This document shows, one piece after another, positions 8,714 through 18,365 of a stretch of 64,000 bases of DNA. The DNA lies in NCBI GenBank assembly GCA_017531385.1, contig JAFXLD010000086.1:17215-81214 (forward strand), read 5' to 3'. Both the position numbers and the translations under genes were made by a program. The DNA is from Clostridia bacterium (GTDB lineage Bacteria; Bacillota; Clostridia; Oscillospirales; Acutalibacteraceae). The stretch's first letter is position 1. Each line of letters begins with the position of its first letter. The notes under the pieces are model-generated. The model was not told the origin of the DNA. It did not search any database and was given only the letters and a program-made list of their open reading frames with translations.

Positions 8714-9928
8714 ATGAAACTCAAAAAGATTCTTGCTGTTATGCTTGCTCTTGTAATGGTTCTTTCATTTGCTGCTTGTACAAAGACTCCCGGCAATGAA
8801 AACGGATCAGATGTTGATCCCAGCAATGTTGACGGCAACAACTCTGCATCTGAAATCGTTATCGGTGTTTCAGGTCCCCTTACAGGTGGTGCAGCTCAGT
8901 ACGGTAATGCAGTTGTAAATGCTGCTCAGCTTGCTGTTGATGAAATCAACGCAGCAGGTGGCGTAAACGGCACAAATCTCAAGCTTGTTTCTGCTGACGA
9001 TGAAGCTGACTCAGGCGAAAAGGCTGTAAGTGCTTACAACTCACTTAAGGACCAGGGTATGCAGATCTTCCTCGGAACAGTTACATCAGGTTCATGTCTT
9101 GCTGTTATTGACAAGACAGCTGATGACAATATGTTCCAGCTCACACCCTCTGCTTCAGCAGACGCAGTTATCGCTAATGACAACTGCTTCCAGATCTGTT
9201 TCACAGACTCAAACCAGGGTGCTCGTTCAGCTCAGTACATTGCTGAAAACAATCTTGCAACTAAGGTTGCTGTAATTTACGATTCATCAGATGCTTACTC
9301 AACAGGTATCTACAACAACTTCAAAAAGGGTGCAGCTGATAAGAATCTTGAAATCGTTGCAGAACAGTCTTTCACAAAGGACAGCAACAAGGACTTCTCA
9401 GCTCAGATCCAGGCTTGTAAGACAGCCGGTGCTGACCTTGTTTTCCTTCCCATCTACTACACAGAAGCTTCTCTTATTCTCAAGGCTGCTGCTAATGCAG
9501 ACTATGCTCCCAAGTTCTTTGGTTGTGACGGTCTCGACGGTATCCTTTCAGTTGAGAACTTTGATGTAAAGCTTGCTGAAGGCGTAATGCTTCTTACTCC
9601 TTTCGCAGCTGATGCTGAAGATGATGCAACAAAGAAATTCGTTGCTGCTTACAAGGCAAAGTACAATAATGAAATCCCCAACCAGTTTGCTGCTGACGCT
9701 TACGACGGTATCTACATTCTTGCAGAACTCATCAAGGCAAACAACATCACAGCTGACATGAGTGCATCAGATATCTGTGACATTCTCAAGGTTGAAATCT
9801 GTAAAGAAGGCTTCTCATACAAGGGTCTTACAGGTGCAGGTTCAGCTCTTACTTGGGATAACACAGGTGCTGTTTCTAAGGATCCCATGGCTGTTGTTAT
9901 TAAAGACGGTGCTTACGCAGCTCTTTAA
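8714..9928 (+). CDS. livJ: branched-chain amino-acid ABC transporter, substrate-binding lipoprotein
   Basis: 404 aa from ATG 8714, chosen because GGAGG lies 8 nt ahead; an upstream in-frame GTG at 8681 has no ribosome site. The lipobox FAAC gives lipidated C22. The mature part starts IVIGVSGPLTGGAAQYG, typical of type I periplasmic-binding proteins for Leu/Ile/Val. It captures the amino acid outside and hands it to LivH/LivM. Codon use is more biased and GC-richer than in neighbours, fitting high expression from the consensus promoter. A terminator separates it from livHMGF, allowing excess binding protein over membrane parts. A different amino acid or urea-like ligand cannot be excluded. Confidence 0.9.
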   Translation: MKLKKILAVMLALVMVLSFAACTKTPGNENGSDVDPSNVDGNNSASEIVIGVSGPLTGGAAQYGNAVVNAAQLAVDEINAAGGVNGTNLKLVSADDEADSGEKAVSAYNSLKDQGMQIFLGTVTSGSCLAVIDKTADDNMFQLTPSASADAVIANDNCFQICFTDSNQGARSAQYIAENNLATKVAVIYDSSDAYSTGIYNNFKKGAADKNLEIVAEQSFTKDSNKDFSAQIQACKTAGADLVFLPIYYTEASLILKAAANADYAPKFFGCDGLDGILSVENFDVKLAEGVMLLTPFAADAEDDATKKFVAAYKAKYNNEIPNQFAADAYDGIYILAELIKANNITADMSASDICDILKVEICKEGFSYKGLTGAGSALTWDNTGAVSKDPMAVVIKDGAYAAL

Positions 9929-9948
9929 TTCATAATTTATACAAAATG

Positions 9949-9977
9949 ACCGACAGTTTATGCTGTCGGTTTTTTTA
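9949..9977 (+). terminator. terminator between livJ and livH
   Basis: ACCGACAG / CTGTCGGT stem, 6-nt loop, followed by seven T. Confidence 0.8.
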
Positions 9978-9995
9978 TTTATATTAAATTACATA

Positions 9996-10024
9996 TTGTA
10001 ATTAAATTATTTTTATGCTATAAT
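9996..10024 (+). promoter_or_regulatory. sigma-A promoter of livHMGF
   Basis: TTGTAA at 9996-10001 and TATAAT at 10019-10024, 17 bp apart, with a TGC just before the -10 (extended -10). This gives the permease genes their own promoter after the livJ terminator. Confidence 0.6.
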
Positions 10025-10096
10025 GCAATGAGTTATTTTATGTTTTTCTTTATATTGGTTTTTGGATGCCATATAAGGATGAAAGGATGTTTCTTT

Positions 10097-10981
10097 ATGG
10101 GTTTTTTGAGTAACCTTATAAACGGTATAAGCCTTGGCAGTATTTATGCGGTTATAGCGTTGGGTTATACAATGGTTTACGGCATTGCAAAAATGCTTAA
10201 CTTTGCACATGGCGATGTTATCATGATCGGTGGCTATTTTGTCTACCTTTCATCATCAAAATTGTTACATCTGCCTCCTGTCTTAAGTGTATTGATTGCA
10301 ATGGTTGCATGTACTATTCTTGGTATTACAATAGAAAAAATTGCTTATAAACCATTAAGAAAGGCAACGTCTCTTGCAGTTCTTATTACTGCAATCGGTG
10401 TCAGTTATTTCCTGCAGAATATTGCGCTTGTAATATTTGGTGCAAATCCTGTTACGTTCACATCTGTTGTCAGTATACCTGCAATCAAATTATTTGATGG
10501 TCAGATAGTTATCTCGGGAGAAACTTCCGTAGCGATTGTAGTTTCGATTCTTGTAGTTATCGGTCTTTCTCTCTTCATCAAGAAAACAAAAACCGGTAAA
10601 GCAATGCTTGCTGTTTCCGAAGATAAGGGTGCAGCTCAGCTGATGGGTATAAATGTAAACAAAACAATTTCAATTACATTTGCAATCGGTTCAGCACTCG
10701 CAGCAATTGCAGGTGCACTTTACTGTTCAGCATATCCTATTCTTCAGAACACAACAGGTGCAATGCCCGGTATCAAGGCTTTTACTGCTGCTGTTTTCGG
10801 TGGTATCGGTTCAATTCCCGGTGCTATGATCGGTGGTATTCTTATCGGTGTTATTGAAATCCTCGGCAGAGCATATATTTCAACACAGCTTGCGGATGCA
10901 ATTGTTTTTGCTGTTCTTATTCTTATTCTTATGTTCAAGCCGACAGGTATTCTCGGTAAGAAAATGGTAGAAAAAGTATAA
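10097..10981 (+). CDS. livH: branched-chain amino-acid ABC permease LivH
   Basis: 294 aa from ATG 10097, with AAAGG 10 nt ahead and the usual LivH opening LINGISLGSIYAVIALGYT; in-frame starts at 10028 and 10079 give unusual extensions. About eight membrane segments and the conserved permease signature near the C-terminal third (GGIGSIPGAMIGG, the EAA-like loop that contacts the ATPases). It forms the heterodimeric channel with LivM. First gene of livHMGF; livM follows after 20 bp. Confidence 0.92.
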   Translation: MGFLSNLINGISLGSIYAVIALGYTMVYGIAKMLNFAHGDVIMIGGYFVYLSSSKLLHLPPVLSVLIAMVACTILGITIEKIAYKPLRKATSLAVLITAIGVSYFLQNIALVIFGANPVTFTSVVSIPAIKLFDGQIVISGETSVAIVVSILVVIGLSLFIKKTKTGKAMLAVSEDKGAAQLMGINVNKTISITFAIGSALAAIAGALYCSAYPILQNTTGAMPGIKAFTAAVFGGIGSIPGAMIGGILIGVIEILGRAYISTQLADAIVFAVLILILMFKPTGILGKKMVEKV

Positions 10982-11001
10982 TTTGTGAAGGGAGAATAAT
11001 T

Positions 11002-12081
11002 ATGTTAAAAAAATTAAAATTTAAAAAACCCGACACAAAAAACAGTTTTGTTACATATGGTTTACTTCTTGTAACATTTGCAATTGTAAAAATTCTTTTT
11101 GAAGCGGGTAAATTGTCATATATGATTAAGGACTTGCTTGTCCCTCTTTGCGTTTATGCAATTCTTGCAGTTTCACTTAATCTTACAGTTGGTATTCTCG
11201 GTGAATTGAGCCTCGGACAGGCAGGCTTTATGTGTGTCGGTGCATATTCAGGTGCTCTTTTCTCAAATCTGCTTGAAGAAGCAATTCCTCAGGTATTAAT
11301 CAGATTTCCTCTTGCTATGATCGTTGGCGGTATATGTGCCGCTATATTCGGTATTCTCATTGGCATCCCGGTTCTTCGTCTTCGTGGTGACTATCTTGCT
11401 ATTGTTACACTTGCATTCGGTGAAATCATCAAAAACATCTTTGCATCTGTTTACCTTGGTTTGGATGCAAACGGTTTCCATGTTTCAATGAAAACTGCAA
11501 GTGATCTGAATATGGATTTAGATGGCGAGATGCTTATAAACGGTGCTCTCGGACTTAACGGAACCCCAAGGGATTCTAATTTTACCATTGCTTTTATAGT
11601 ATTGTTTATCACAACAATTGTTGCATATAATTTTGTTAATTCACGTACAGGTCGTGCAGTTATGTCAATCCGTGACAACAGAATTGCTTCTGAATCCGTA
11701 GGTATTAATGTAACAAAATATAAGCTTATAACATTTGCTCTTACTGCATTTTTCGCAGGTGTTGCAGGCTCACTTTATTCACATAACTTCTCAACACTCC
11801 AGGCATCAAAGTTTGACTACAATCTTTCAATTCTTGTTCTTGTTTTTGTTGTTCTCGGTGGTATCGGTTCAATCAGAGGCAGCATCGTGGCTTCAATTCT
11901 TCTTACATTGATACCTGAATTGCTCCGTGGTTCAATCGGTAAATACAGAATGCTCATCTATGCAGTAATTCTTATTGTTATGATGATTGTCAATAACGGT
12001 GACTACTTCATCAATCTTAAAGAAAAGATATCAGTCAAATTTTCATCAAAATTCAAGAAAACCAAAAAGGAGGTAGTGTGA
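11002..12081 (+). CDS. livM: branched-chain amino-acid ABC permease LivM
   Basis: 359 aa, second permease subunit. Conserved stretches LGQAGFMCVGAYSGAL and GIPVLRLRGDYLAIVTLAFGEI are typical of LivM, and GGIGSIRGSIVAS is the cytoplasmic loop for the ATPase. About nine membrane segments and a basic C-terminal tail. GGGAG precedes the ATG. One nucleotide separates its stop from the livG start, so the two are translationally linked. Confidence 0.92.
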   Translation: MLKKLKFKKPDTKNSFVTYGLLLVTFAIVKILFEAGKLSYMIKDLLVPLCVYAILAVSLNLTVGILGELSLGQAGFMCVGAYSGALFSNLLEEAIPQVLIRFPLAMIVGGICAAIFGILIGIPVLRLRGDYLAIVTLAFGEIIKNIFASVYLGLDANGFHVSMKTASDLNMDLDGEMLINGALGLNGTPRDSNFTIAFIVLFITTIVAYNFVNSRTGRAVMSIRDNRIASESVGINVTKYKLITFALTAFFAGVAGSLYSHNFSTLQASKFDYNLSILVLVFVVLGGIGSIRGSIVASILLTLIPELLRGSIGKYRMLIYAVILIVMMIVNNGDYFINLKEKISVKFSSKFKKTKKEVV

Positions 12082-12082
12082 G

Positions 12083-12841
12083 ATGGCATTACTTGAAGTT
12101 AAAAATCTCGGCATAACCTTCGGTGGTCTTAAAGCTGTTGATAATTTTAATCTTACACTTGAAAAAGGTGCACTTTACGGTCTTATCGGTCCCAACGGTG
12201 CAGGTAAAACTACAGTTTTTAATCTTCTTACAGGTGTTTATAAGCCCACAACAGGCACATTCCTGCTTGACGGTAAAGAATTAAAAGGCAAAAAGCCTGC
12301 TGATATCAATAAAGCAGGTATTGCACGTACATTTCAGAACATCCGTCTTTTCAAGAATCTTTCAGTTCTTGAAAATGTTAAGGTCGGTCTTCACAACGGA
12401 ATGAAGTATTCTACAGTTGCAGGTATTTTCAGACTTCCGTCATTTTTCAAGACAGAAAAGAAGATGGACGAAAAAGCACTTGAGCTTCTTAAGGTTTTTG
12501 AGCTTGATGAAAGTGCTGACACTCTTGCATCAAATCTTCCTTACGGTAAGCAGAGAAAGCTTGAAATCGCAAGAGCTATTGCAACAAATCCCAAGCTTCT
12601 TCTTCTCGATGAACCTGCTGCCGGTATGAATCCCAATGAAACAAATGAACTCATGGAAACAATCAGATTTGTAAGAGATCATTTTGATCTTACAGTTCTT
12701 GTAATTGAACATGATATGAGTCTTGTTTCGGGTATTTGCGAAGAGATTACCGTTCTCAATTTCGGTACAGAGCTTGCAAAGGGTAAAACTGATGAAGTTC
12801 TTAAAAATCCCGAAGTTGTCAAGGCTTATCTCGGTCAGTAA
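12083..12841 (+). CDS. livG: branched-chain amino-acid ABC ATPase LivG
   Basis: 252 aa. Walker A is GPNGAGKTT near residue 37; Walker B LLLDEPAAGMNP near residue 174 and the H-loop EHDM follow. The signature region reads LPYGKQRKLEIARA, the atypical ABC signature usual for LivG. It hydrolyses ATP with LivF to drive import. GGAGG at the livM end supplies the ribosome site. Confidence 0.93.
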   Translation: MALLEVKNLGITFGGLKAVDNFNLTLEKGALYGLIGPNGAGKTTVFNLLTGVYKPTTGTFLLDGKELKGKKPADINKAGIARTFQNIRLFKNLSVLENVKVGLHNGMKYSTVAGIFRLPSFFKTEKKMDEKALELLKVFELDESADTLASNLPYGKQRKLEIARAIATNPKLLLLDEPAAGMNPNETNELMETIRFVRDHFDLTVLVIEHDMSLVSGICEEITVLNFGTELAKGKTDEVLKNPEVVKAYLGQ

Positions 12842-12856
12842 GGAGGACGAATTAAT

Positions 12857-13567
12857 ATGGCAATGCTTGAAGTTCGTGATCTGAATGTGTTTTTCGGCGT
12901 CATTCAGGCTATAAAAAATATATCATTTGATGTTAATCAGGGCGAGGTTGTGGCTCTTATCGGTGCTAACGGTGCAGGTAAGACAACAACACTTCATACA
13001 GTTACAGGTCTTCTTCCTGCAGCAAGCGGTAAAATTACGCTTGACGGCAAAGATCTTGCAAAAGTTCCTGCACACAAGATAGTTTCAATGGGTATGGCTC
13101 ATGTACCCGAAGGAAGACGTGTTTTTGCTTCACTTTCTGTATACGATAATCTTAAATTAGGTGCTTTTACAAGAAAAGATAAGAAAGAAATCGAAGATTC
13201 TCTTGAGATGGTTTTTGAATCATTCCCCAGACTTAAAGAGCGTCGCAATCAGGTTGCAGGTACTCTTTCAGGCGGTGAACAGCAGATGCTTGCAATGGGC
13301 AGAGCGCTTATGAGCAAGCCCAGAATCATTCTTATGGACGAACCGTCAATGGGTCTTTCTCCCTTGTATGTTACTGAAATTTTTGAAATTATCAAAAAAA
13401 TCAAGAGCGAGGGCACAACAGTTCTTCTTGTAGAACAGAATGCAAATATGGCGCTTCAGGTTGCTGACAGAGCTTATGTTCTTGAAACAGGAAAAATCAT
13501 TATGGACGGTAATGCAAGCGATCTCATGAATGATGAAAGAGTCCGTAAAGCATATCTCGGTGCATAA
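12857..13567 (+). CDS. livF: branched-chain amino-acid ABC ATPase LivF
   Basis: 236 aa. Walker A GANGAGKTT, signature LSGGEQQMLAMGRAL, Walker B IILMDEPSMGLSP and a glutamate-glutamine switch VEQNA (normal for LivF) are all present. It pairs with LivG. Last gene of the operon, with AGGAGG ahead of the ATG, followed by a bidirectional terminator shared with convergent pcrA. Confidence 0.93.
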   Translation: MAMLEVRDLNVFFGVIQAIKNISFDVNQGEVVALIGANGAGKTTTLHTVTGLLPAASGKITLDGKDLAKVPAHKIVSMGMAHVPEGRRVFASLSVYDNLKLGAFTRKDKKEIEDSLEMVFESFPRLKERRNQVAGTLSGGEQQMLAMGRALMSKPRIILMDEPSMGLSPLYVTEIFEIIKKIKSEGTTVLLVEQNANMALQVADRAYVLETGKIIMDGNASDLMNDERVRKAYLGA

Positions 13568-13570
13568 CAT

Positions 13571-13605
13571 AAAAAAACAGGAGTCGGTTACGACTCCTTT
13601 ATTTT
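13571..13605. terminator. bidirectional terminator between livF and pcrA
   Basis: Perfect 8-bp stem AGGAGTCG / CGACTCCT with GTTA loop. A seven-A run on the left and a T-rich right flank serve both strands. Confidence 0.8.
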
Positions 13606-16011
13606 TTATAGTTTTGTAAGCGGTGCAACTTTTGCCATAAGCTTTTTTGTTCCTACGGTGTCAAATGCAATTTCAAGCAGCATATCATTACCCATTTTGC
13701 TTGCCGAAATGATCATTCCGTCACCGAATTTTTTATGATTGACTCTTTCACCTGTTTTGTAATCGGGAACAGCAGCGGATTTTGGTGCTGATGCACCTGA
13801 ACTGAATGAAGACGTATATGCCTGTTTTGGTTTGCTGTATGTTGAACCTGAGGATTTGCTGTCGCTGTTAGTGTAGCTTCTGTAGCCGTATCCTGAAGAA
13901 TAACCTGAATTAAATGTCGGTGTTTCAGGTTTCTTGATTATTGTCAGGTCATCGGGAATTTCAGAAAGAAAACAAGATGCAGGATTGTATGATGTCTGAC
14001 CGTGAAGCATTCGTGTTTTTGCGTTTGTAAGAGTCAGTTTTTCTTTTGCTCTTGTTATGCCTACATATGCAAGTCTGCGTTCTTCTTCCATGTCAGCCTG
14101 TGACATCAGCGACTGCATCCCCGGAAAAATGCCGTTTTCCATGCCGGGAATATAAACAACAGGGAACTCAAGACCTTTTGCAGAATGAAGTGTCATAAGG
14201 ACAACAGCATCGCTTTCTGCGTTGTAGTTATCAATATCAGACATAAGTGCAACATCTTCAAGGAATGAATCTAGTGTCGGCTGTTCGGGATTTTCCTGAA
14301 TGTAACGCTGAATATTAGATGCAAGTTCGTTGATGTTAGCAAGTCTGTCAGTAAAAGTAGCCTGATCCTGTGCAAGAAAATCAATATAATTTATTTTTGA
14401 AATAAGTGTTTCAAAAAGCTCAGAAGGTTCGGCTGTATCTTTCATTTCGTGCAGCTGATCGATCATCATTGTAAATTCGTTAAGCTTCGAGGCTGCACGG
14501 GAAAGAACAGGGTAGTCGGAAGCATGGCTGATAACTTCATATAAACTCACACCGAGTGCATCTGCGATTTTTGCAGCATTGTTCATTGTGCTTTCGCCGA
14601 TACCTCTTTTGGGTTCATTTATGATTCGCCTTAATCTGACAGTGTCGTTGGGGTTGCATATAACTGAAAGATATGCAACGATATCCTTGACTTCTTTTCG
14701 TTCATAGAATCTGTGGCCGCCGATAATGCGGTAGGGAATACCTGCTCTGACAAGTGAACGTTCAATTGTAGCAGACTGTGCATTCATTCTGTAAAGAACA
14801 GCATGATCGCTCCAGTTTCTTCCCTTTGCAGATGAATCCATTATGCTTGAAGCGATAAACATAGCTTCACCGATATCATCAGAAGATGTGTTTATGAGAA
14901 TTTTTTCACCTGTTCCGTTATTTGTCCAGAGTGTTTTTCCTTTACGCTCGGAGTTATTTGAAATAACAGCATTTGCCGCATCAAGAATATTCTGAGTGGA
15001 ACGGTAATTCTGTTCAAGTCTTATAATCTTTGCATTGTCATACTGGAACTCAAATTTGAGAATATTCTCAATTGTTGCTCCTCTGAATTTATAAATACTC
15101 TGATCATCGTCACCGACAACGCAGATGTTTTTGTAACCACCGGCAAGCAGGGAAGTGAGCTTGTACTGAGCATGGTTTGTGTCCTGATACTCGTCTACCA
15201 TAACATATTTGAATTTATTCTGATAATATTCACGTACATCAGCGTGCTCGGTAAGTAGCTTTACTGTGTTGACGATAATATCGTCAAAATCCATTGCATC
15301 AGCGTTTTTAAGCAGCTCCTGATATTTCTCATAAGCTCGTCCGATAACAGTTTTTCTGGGGTCTGCTTCGTTTTCGGCAAGATACTGAGCCGGAGTGATA
15401 AGTGCATCCTTCGCTTTGCTGATTTCATTCATTATAGATTTTGCTGCTATGTATTTGTCATCAAAATTCAGAAGCCTCTGACATTCTTTTATAACACGCT
15501 TTGAATCATCTGTGTCGTAAATTGTGAAATGTGAAGAGTATCCCAATCTTTCGCCATCACGGCGAAGGATTCTCACACAGCAGGAATGAAATGTACTTGC
15601 CCATATGCTGTTGCCGTTTTCTTCTCCGAGCATCTTTACAAGACGTTCTTTAAGCTCATTTGCGGCTTTGTTTGTGAATGTGATAGCAAGGATTTCCCAT
15701 GGCTTAGGTGCGTCATAAGCCATGATTCTGTGAGCTTCATTTGCAAGAGTTTCATCACAATTATAATATCTTTGCAGAATCTCATAATCATCTTCATTTA
15801 CGGGAAAACGGAAATCTGCTTTACCGTAAGCATCTCCGTAACTTATAAGATATGCAATTCTGTTAACGAGAACGGTGGTTTTTCCGCTTCCTGCACCTGC
15901 AAGTATAAGAAGCGGTCCCTTTGTTGTGGTTACCGCATCAAATTGCATATCGTTCATTCTTCCGAATTCTTTTTTTATTATTTTATCTCTTAAAATTTGC
16001 ACGTCTGTCAT
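13606..16011 (-). CDS. pcrA: ATP-dependent DNA helicase PcrA/UvrD
   Basis: 801 aa superfamily 1A helicase that unwinds DNA 3'-5' in repair and displaces RecA or RNA polymerase. Visible motifs: Q motif MNDMQFDAV, Walker A AGAGSGKT (38-45), Ia ITFTNKAANELKER (~110), II DEYQDTNHAQ, III GDDDQSIYKFRGA, V TLHSAKGLEFPVVY, VI EERRLAYVGITRAKEKL, and a C-terminal tudor-like domain after YKTGERVNHKKFG. Between motifs I and Ia there is an extra stretch of about 45 residues (roughly 58-105) absent from Bacillus PcrA; I recall similar inserts in Oscillospiraceae. Last gene of the minus-strand run divIVA-like, pit, DUF47, pcrA. Confidence 0.93.
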   Translation of the reverse strand: MTDVQILRDKIIKKEFGRMNDMQFDAVTTTKGPLLILAGAGSGKTTVLVNRIAYLISYGDAYGKADFRFPVNEDDYEILQRYYNCDETLANEAHRIMAYDAPKPWEILAITFTNKAANELKERLVKMLGEENGNSIWASTFHSCCVRILRRDGERLGYSSHFTIYDTDDSKRVIKECQRLLNFDDKYIAAKSIMNEISKAKDALITPAQYLAENEADPRKTVIGRAYEKYQELLKNADAMDFDDIIVNTVKLLTEHADVREYYQNKFKYVMVDEYQDTNHAQYKLTSLLAGGYKNICVVGDDDQSIYKFRGATIENILKFEFQYDNAKIIRLEQNYRSTQNILDAANAVISNNSERKGKTLWTNNGTGEKILINTSSDDIGEAMFIASSIMDSSAKGRNWSDHAVLYRMNAQSATIERSLVRAGIPYRIIGGHRFYERKEVKDIVAYLSVICNPNDTVRLRRIINEPKRGIGESTMNNAAKIADALGVSLYEVISHASDYPVLSRAASKLNEFTMMIDQLHEMKDTAEPSELFETLISKINYIDFLAQDQATFTDRLANINELASNIQRYIQENPEQPTLDSFLEDVALMSDIDNYNAESDAVVLMTLHSAKGLEFPVVYIPGMENGIFPGMQSLMSQADMEEERRLAYVGITRAKEKLTLTNAKTRMLHGQTSYNPASCFLSEIPDDLTIIKKPETPTFNSGYSSGYGYRSYTNSDSKSSGSTYSKPKQAYTSSFSSGASAPKSAAVPDYKTGERVNHKKFGDGMIISASKMGNDMLLEIAFDTVGTKKLMAKVAPLTKL

Positions 16012-16028
16012 GTTTATGATAGTTCCTT

Positions 16029-16604
16029 TTATGAGTTTTTTAATAATGTATATTGAATCAGTTGTATTATTTCATTGGTAGAATCTGCACATTTTTCGAT
16101 ATAATGAATAATGCCGATATAATCCGTTTTTTGAGATCTATTAATACTGTCGTAAACCTGTTTTGTCAGTTCTTCTTGCTTACATTCGGCTTTGGAGATA
16201 TGTATATTCAAATCAGTTTTCTTTTGCGATTTTGAAAGTCTTATAAATATATCATGAATTGCCTCTGATATTTTCATCAGGCATTCAAACTGAGAAACTA
16301 TATTTCCCGGGAAAACGAAAAATCTGTTGTCTGATAAATTCATACAAAGAAAACTAGTGTTTTGGCTCAGTTCATTCAGTTTTTCACCAAGCATAAATAT
16401 ATCTTCTCGTTCAAACGGAGCAAAATAATCTTTTTCAAGATTTGTTTTTACTTCATACATAATATCTTTGCCAGTATGTATTGTGTAATCTGATGCAATT
16501 TGCTGTAAAGTTATAATTCTATGTGCATAAGAAATATTGTCATTGCAGATTTTTGCAAGAAGACATAATTTTTCAAAGTAGTCTGTTTTGTAGCGTTTTT
16601 TCAT
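16029..16604 (-). CDS. DUF47/PhoU-like partner of Pit phosphate transporter
   Basis: 191 aa, mostly helical. The stretch DYFAPFEREDIFMLGEKLNEL is the recognisable core of the DUF47 (Pit accessory, TIGR00153-like) family, a PhoU-fold protein thought to regulate Pit-type transporters. Its start lies one nucleotide after the pit stop codon, so the pair is translationally coupled, the usual arrangement. Sequence conservation outside the core is weak, so the family call rests on this motif plus context. Confidence 0.75.
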   Translation of the reverse strand: MKKRYKTDYFEKLCLLAKICNDNISYAHRIITLQQIASDYTIHTGKDIMYEVKTNLEKDYFAPFEREDIFMLGEKLNELSQNTSFLCMNLSDNRFFVFPGNIVSQFECLMKISEAIHDIFIRLSKSQKKTDLNIHISKAECKQEELTKQVYDSINRSQKTDYIGIIHYIEKCADSTNEIIQLIQYTLLKNS

Positions 16605-16605
16605 T

Positions 16606-17652
16606 TTACCACCGAATACCGATAAAAACTACAGTAAGAAGATAACCGAGAAATCCGCATCCGGGAAAAGTCAGAACCCAGGTGAGGATCATCTCTTTTG
16701 CAATTTTCCAGTCTACTGATGATAAACGATTTGCGGCTCCTACACCCATTATTGCCGTTGTTTTTGTATGAGTGGTACTTACAGGCAATCCTGTAAGTGT
16801 TGAAATAAGCAACGAAAATGCACCGGCAAGGTCTGCACTGAAACCCTGATATTTTTTGAGCCTTATCATATCGGAACCCATGGATTTTATAATTCTCATT
16901 CCGCCGACGGAAGTTCCCAGTGCCATAAGTGCCGAACAATATACGATAAGAAAAATAGGTATGTTGTTATTGCTGTTGTTTGTTCCGACAAAGTATGATG
17001 AGGACAGAAGAAAAACTCCTATGAATTTCTGTCCGTCCTGAGCACCGTGCATAAATGCCATGAAAGCTGCCGACATGTTCTGCAGGTGAACAAAATATCT
17101 GTCAGTTTTTGTTTTGTCTGAATTTTTGATAACAAAACTGATAATTTGCACTATTATGTATCCGAATAAAAAGCCCATAATAGTGGAGATAAAAAGTCCT
17201 GAAATGACTTTTGACCATTCTGAGGTGCTTATTCCGTCAAAGGTCTTGTTTACGGCAATTGCAGCACCTGAAAGAGACGCTATAAGTGCATGGCTTTCAC
17301 TTGTGGGGATGCCGAAAAACCAGGCTGCAACAGCCCATATTACTATTGAGAGAAGTGCTGCACTCATTGCAAGAGATGCGGTTTTGTCATCATCACCGAA
17401 GTTTGCGATATTGGTAATGGATGAAACAACCTTTCCGCTGAATTGTGACATAACAAAAACACCGGAAAAATTCATTACAGCCGCAAGAAAAATCGCTTTT
17501 TTCGGTGTTATTGTTCTTGATGAAATGCAGGTCGCAATTGCAGTGGGGGCATCTGTCCAGCCGTTTACTATTATTACTCCCGAAATCAGAAGATATGATA
17601 ACAGTAATACCGGATTTTCCTTTATTGTCAAAAGATATTCAGACAGATGCAA
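16606..17652 (-). CDS. pit: Pit-family inorganic phosphate transporter
   Basis: 348 aa integral membrane protein with two inverted halves. The N-terminal signature NGWTDAPTAIATCISSR corresponds to the GANDxANA motif, and the C-terminal half contains GLPVSTTHTKTTAIMGVGAAN. Family function is low-affinity uptake of phosphate with H+ or Na+. It is followed at once by a DUF47 gene, the expected partner, and preceded six bases upstream by the DivIVA-like gene. Confidence 0.9.
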   Translation of the reverse strand: MHLSEYLLTIKENPVLLLSYLLISGVIIVNGWTDAPTAIATCISSRTITPKKAIFLAAVMNFSGVFVMSQFSGKVVSSITNIANFGDDDKTASLAMSAALLSIVIWAVAAWFFGIPTSESHALIASLSGAAIAVNKTFDGISTSEWSKVISGLFISTIMGFLFGYIIVQIISFVIKNSDKTKTDRYFVHLQNMSAAFMAFMHGAQDGQKFIGVFLLSSSYFVGTNNSNNNIPIFLIVYCSALMALGTSVGGMRIIKSMGSDMIRLKKYQGFSADLAGAFSLLISTLTGLPVSTTHTKTTAIMGVGAANRLSSVDWKIAKEMILTWVLTFPGCGFLGYLLTVVFIGIRW

Positions 17653-17658
17653 AAATTA

Positions 17659-18270
17659 TCAATCCTCAAGAATGTCAGCCATTATTTTACCTGATGCTTC
17701 ATCAAAGGGCAATTTCAGTGTGCCCTTGAATCCGGTAAGCTCCTTGCAGAGTTCTTCATTTTCCATGAGAATATCTTTAAGAATTCCGTTAAGCTTGTCA
17801 GAAAATGTCTGAATTCCCGATGAAATATCAAGAACTCTTGATAATGTTTTTGCAGTAGCTGCATCAGCATCATCAGACATTTTTTCAATCTTTTCGCAGG
17901 TTTCATGGATAAGGAGATCGGCATAGCGTCTGACATCGATCATTGCTGTACCGACACGTTCTTCAGCAGAACGGTCTGCAAGGATACTGTTCTGCAATTT
18001 ATCCTCATATTCCTGTTTTATGCTTTCAATTTCCTGATTATGACTTTCACTGAGAATTTCAATCTGTTTTTTATGCTCCTGCTGAAGTGAATTTAATTTA
18101 TCTTCAGCTTCATGAAGCTTTATTTTCAATTCTTCGTTAAGTTTATTTGCGTTGTCAACAGCAGTCTTGTGATTGGATATTTCGGCAAGGAGAGTGCTGA
18201 TGTAAGCAATTACATCTTCTCTGTTGAATCCGCCGAAAGCCGCTTTTCTGAATACGTAATCGGAAGGCAT
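17659..18270 (-). CDS. DivIVA-like coiled-coil protein
   Basis: 203 aa. The N-terminus FRKAAFGGFNREDVIAYI carries the DivIVA membrane-curvature motif (F...GGFN..DV..Y). Residues ~20-110 are a long coiled coil rich in Glu, Lys and Gln, and a second helical region follows. DivIVA proteins gather at division septa or cell poles. I chose the second of two close ATGs (18270) because GGAG is 7 nt ahead; the first (18276) has only one base of spacing. First gene of the run into pit and pcrA, with its own promoter. It is shorter and more divergent than true DivIVA, so its role is inferred. Confidence 0.75.
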   Translation of the reverse strand: MPSDYVFRKAAFGGFNREDVIAYISTLLAEISNHKTAVDNANKLNEELKIKLHEAEDKLNSLQQEHKKQIEILSESHNQEIESIKQEYEDKLQNSILADRSAEERVGTAMIDVRRYADLLIHETCEKIEKMSDDADAATAKTLSRVLDISSGIQTFSDKLNGILKDILMENEELCKELTGFKGTLKLPFDEASGKIMADILED

Positions 18271-18300
18271 AGACATACTCCTTATTATTTATTTCATAAT

Positions 18301-18330
18301 ATTATATCATATTATATATAATCAGTTCAA
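18301..18330 (-). promoter_or_regulatory. sigma-A type promoter of divIVA-like operon
   Basis: On the minus strand TTGAAC (18330-18325) and TATAAT (18306-18301) are 18 bp apart, 30 bp ahead of the start codon. Confidence 0.55.
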
Positions 18331-18365
18331 GCAAAAAATGATATAAATAAAATAAATGGATAATA

